Shown here piece by piece: positions 61,584 through 64,000 of a stretch of DNA of 64,000 bases. The translations under genes and the position numbers were made by a program. Source of the stretch: Methylobacterium terrae. GTDB lineage: Bacteria; Pseudomonadota; Alphaproteobacteria; Rhizobiales; Beijerinckiaceae. The notes under the pieces were generated by a model. The model saw only the letters and a program-made list of their open reading frames with translations, did not search any database and was not told where the DNA came from. The stretch covers positions 3,372,001 to 3,436,000 of the forward strand of contig NZ_CP029553.1 in NCBI RefSeq assembly GCF_003173755.1. The letters are read 5' to 3'. Within the stretch, counting starts at the first letter, position 1. Every line of letters starts with the position of its first letter.

Positions 61584-64000
61584 TCAGAAATCCACCGTGG
61601 CCGAGACGATGACCGTGCGGGGCGCCCCCACCGCGAGGAAGCCGCGGGCGGCCGAGGCCCAGTAGGCGTTGTCGAAGACGTTCTCGACGATGGCCCGAAC
61701 CGTCACCGGCTTCCCCGACGCGCCCGCGAAGGTGTAGCGCAGGCCGGCATCGAAGCGCGTCCAGTCCGGCACGCGCTGCGTATTGGCCTGATCGTAGTAC
61801 TGGCTGCTGGTGTAGATGGCGCGGCCGGTGAGCGTCAGGCCGGGGGCGAGCCACGGCGGCAGGTCGACCTCGCCGTAGAGGTTGAACGCCACGTCCGGGA
61901 CGCCCGGGGCGACGTTGCCGTCGAACCGGCGCCCGACCGTATCGACGAGGCGCCCGTCGAGGAAGGTGACCCCGCCGATGAGCCGCACGCCCGGGAGCGG
62001 CTCGCCGAAGGCCGAGAGTTCGAGGCCGCGGTTGCGCTGGAGGCCGCTCACCGAGAACCGGTTCGTGCCGGGATCCGTGAAGGCGTTCGGCTGCGCGATC
62101 TCGAACAGCGAGGCGGTGAGCGCGAGCGTGCCGAGATCGTATTTGACGCCGATCTCCTGCTGCCGGCTGACGACGGGCGGGAACACCTCGTTGGCGTTGA
62201 TCGCCGTGACCGGGGGCGCGGGCCCGGGCTCGAGCGCCTCGATGTAGTTGCCGTAGAACGACAGCGCGTCGGTCGGGCGGAACACCGCCGCGATGGCGGG
62301 GCTGAACCGCCCGCTCCGGTAGTTCGAGGCCAGGGCGCCGAGCGTCGGCCCGGGGCGGGTGTTGTAGCTCTGCTGGTCGATCTCCTGGAACCGCCCGCCC
62401 AGGGTCAGAAGGAAGCGGTCCTCGCCCAGCGACAGGGTGTCGGCGATGCCGACGCTGCGGGCGCTCAGCTCCGTGAACAGCGGCCGGTCGTTGGAGCGCG
62501 GCAGGAAGAGGGTGTTCACCGAGCCGCGGGCGAGGTGGACCGGATCGTAGATGTTGGTCTGGAACACCGGCAGGGTCGGCGCGAGGAAGCCGCCGCGATG
62601 GTTGCGGTTGTTCGCCTCGACCGCCGAGACGGTGAGGAAGTGGCCGAGCATGCCGGTCTGGAACTTCGTGCGCAGCCCGACCTCGCCGGTGAGCCCCGTG
62701 ATCTCCTGGGGCTGGATGGCCAGCGTGTTGGTCGCCTGCCCGGTCACGCTGGTGACCCGGTAGGACGAGGTGAGGAAATCCTCGTTGTAGCGGCTGACGC
62801 CGCCGGCCGCGTAGACCGTGGTGTCGGGCAAAACGTCGTACTCGACCCGGCCCGCCGCCATGTTGTAGCGGCTGTCGATGTATTCGAGCGAACTGGCCGT
62901 GTTGAGGCGGGGGTTCGGCGCCCGCGGGATCGGGATGCCCGGGGCGACCGCGTTGAACAGCGAGGTCGGCGCCGTGATGTTCTGGGTGTTGTGGACGAGG
63001 TCGAGCGAGGCGCGCAGGCGCTCGCCGCGATAATCGAGGCCGAGCGTCGCGACGCCGACCTCGATGGCGTTCTTGTCGAGCGGGGTGTTGCCGGCGCGGT
63101 AGGAGAGGTTGGTGCGCACCCCCCACTCCCCCGACGGGCCGAAGCGGCGGCCGAGATCGGCGTGGGTCCAGACCTGCGAATCGCTGAGGTAGGTGGTGGT
63201 GAGCCGCGTCAGCGGCGCGTCGTAGGCGCGCTTCGGGATCAGGTTGATCGTGCCGCCGACCCGGCCGGTGCCGCCGTTGAGGAGCGCGGAGGGACCCTTC
63301 AGGATCTCGACCCGCTCGGTGCCCTCGGTGAACACGCGCCGCGGATTGGCGATGTAGAACAGCCCGTCGAAGCCGACGTCGAGGTTCACGACCGTGAAGC
63401 CGCGGATGAAGAACGAGTCGCGCTCGCTGAACGGCGGCGCGTCGTTGCGCACCGACGAGTCGTTCAGCACGACGTCGGCGAGCGAGCGGGCCTGCTGGTC
63501 CTGGATCAGCTTCTCGGTGTAGCCGGTCACGTTGAACGGCGTCGTCAGCACCGAGCGGTTGCCGAGGAGGCCGACGCGGGTTCCCGTCGCGACCTGGCCG
63601 CCCGCGTAGGGCACGGGGGGCTGCCCCACCGTGCCGGTCGGCGGCGGCAGGCCCGCGGCCTTGGGCCCGGCACCGGCACCGGGGCGCTCGCCCCCGCCCG
63701 CGACGACGATCTCCTCGAGAGCCACCGCCTCGCGGGCGCCGCCGAGCTGGGCGTAGCGCGGGTTGACCAGGGTGACGGTGGTGGGGCTCACGTTGCGGTA
63801 GGTCAGGCCGGTGCCCTCGAGGATCCGGCCGAGGGCCTCGAGCGGCCGGAACGCGCCTTCCACGCCCGGCGTCGTCAGTGCGCTCGTCATGTCGGTGGCG
63901 TAGACGAGCTTCACCTTGGCCTGCTCGGTGAAGGTGACCAGCGCCGGCTCGAGCAGCCCGGTCGGGATCGACAGGGAGACCGTGTCCCCGGCCGGGGCGG
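61584..64000 (-). CDS. FecA-type TonB-dependent siderophore receptor with STN domain (3' part, truncated by window edge)
   Basis: The frame stays open to base 64000, so the N-terminus is outside. The visible part starts with the STN domain (SLSIPTGLLEPALVTF, KLVYATDM, GLTYRNVSPTTVTLVN), then the plug (EKLIQDQQARSLADVVLNDS; RGFTVVNLDVGFDG; VEILKGPSALLNGGTGRVGG) and a beta-barrel ending in IVSATVDF. STN domains signal through FecR/FecI anti-sigma pairs, so such genes may lie just outside. It transports a ferric siderophore with TonB-ExbBD. Confidence 0.93.
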   Translation of the reverse strand, partial: APAGDTVSLSIPTGLLEPALVTFTEQAKVKLVYATDMTSALTTPGVEGAFRPLEALGRILEGTGLTYRNVSPTTVTLVNPRYAQLGGAREAVALEEIVVAGGGERPGAGAGPKAAGLPPPTGTVGQPPVPYAGGQVATGTRVGLLGNRSVLTTPFNVTGYTEKLIQDQQARSLADVVLNDSSVRNDAPPFSERDSFFIRGFTVVNLDVGFDGLFYIANPRRVFTEGTERVEILKGPSALLNGGTGRVGGTINLIPKRAYDAPLTRLTTTYLSDSQVWTHADLGRRFGPSGEWGVRTNLSYRAGNTPLDKNAIEVGVATLGLDYRGERLRASLDLVHNTQNITAPTSLFNAVAPGIPIPRAPNPRLNTASSLEYIDSRYNMAAGRVEYDVLPDTTVYAAGGVSRYNEDFLTSSYRVTSVTGQATNTLAIQPQEITGLTGEVGLRTKFQTGMLGHFLTVSAVEANNRNHRGGFLAPTLPVFQTNIYDPVHLARGSVNTLFLPRSNDRPLFTELSARSVGIADTLSLGEDRFLLTLGGRFQEIDQQSYNTRPGPTLGALASNYRSGRFSPAIAAVFRPTDALSFYGNYIEALEPGPAPPVTAINANEVFPPVVSRQQEIGVKYDLGTLALTASLFEIAQPNAFTDPGTNRFSVSGLQRNRGLELSAFGEPLPGVRLIGGVTFLDGRLVDTVGRRFDGNVAPGVPDVAFNLYGEVDLPPWLAPGLTLTGRAIYTSSQYYDQANTQRVPDWTRFDAGLRYTFAGASGKPVTVRAIVENVFDNAYWASAARGFLAVGAPRTVIVSATVDF

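Overview
The window is GC-rich alphaproteobacterial DNA. Gene content and small-protein families (GTG starts, an MTNVIPFP-type small protein, a ttu-type tartrate operon, MHYT hybrid kinases, a FecA-like receptor with an STN domain) suggest a Methylobacterium-like Hyphomicrobiales. The species cannot be fixed from the sequence alone.

Layout. (1) 1-15,929 is the right part of a prophage or integrative element. It holds virion genes on the + strand (1-5,399), then cargo: a minus-strand conserved gene, a small membrane protein, an XRE repressor with twin operators, several small hypotheticals, and an AT-rich insert (about 10.1-14.3 kb) with three secreted proteins (Cys-repeat protein, TIGR02594-like amidase, trypsin-like protease). 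It ends in a tyrosine integrase and a 3' fragment of tRNA-Glu(UUC) that looks like an attachment site. (2) 16,018-26,368 is a type I-E CRISPR-Cas locus. A 12-repeat array abuts a truncated second integrase, followed by cas2-cas1-cas6e-cas5-cas7-cse2-cse1 and, after a 595-bp gap, cas3, all on the minus strand. (3) 26,860-32,901 is a tartrate/glycerate operon (ttuB, C, D, E) with a divergent GntR regulator. (4) 32,971-39,773 is an oligopeptide-type ABC transporter operon with a DAO-family oxidase. (5) 40,387-43,213 has a TIM-barrel protein, PdxA and a divergent LysR. (6) 43,237-57,044 is mixed chromosome: DUF2254, GST, a LivK-type binding protein, an acyl-CoA synthetase, two hybrid histidine kinases, pyrophosphatase and MsrA, with two decayed gene remnants nearby. 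(7) 57,507-64,000 is a catecholate-type siderophore uptake operon running off the right edge.

The most interesting object is in the 595-bp gap between cse1 and cas3. On the strand opposite to the cas genes there is a minimal CRISPR: a degenerate repeat (23,540-23,567) that keeps its hairpin through a compensatory T-A pair, a 26-nt pseudo-spacer, and an intact repeat hairpin (23,595-23,615) ending on the cas3 stop codon. The pseudo-spacer matches (21 of 26) a site 320 bp upstream (23,248-23,273). The seed is fully matched, the first mismatch is at position 6, and the match is preceded by AAC, the motif predicted from base 29 of the genuine repeats. That site abuts the -35 box of a + strand promoter (23,280-23,308), followed by a 68-codon Arg-rich ORF that stops one base before the degenerate repeat. 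This is the architecture of CreTA (CRISPR-guarded toxin-antitoxin) or of a Cas-autoregulating crRNA-like RNA, here in a type I-E locus.
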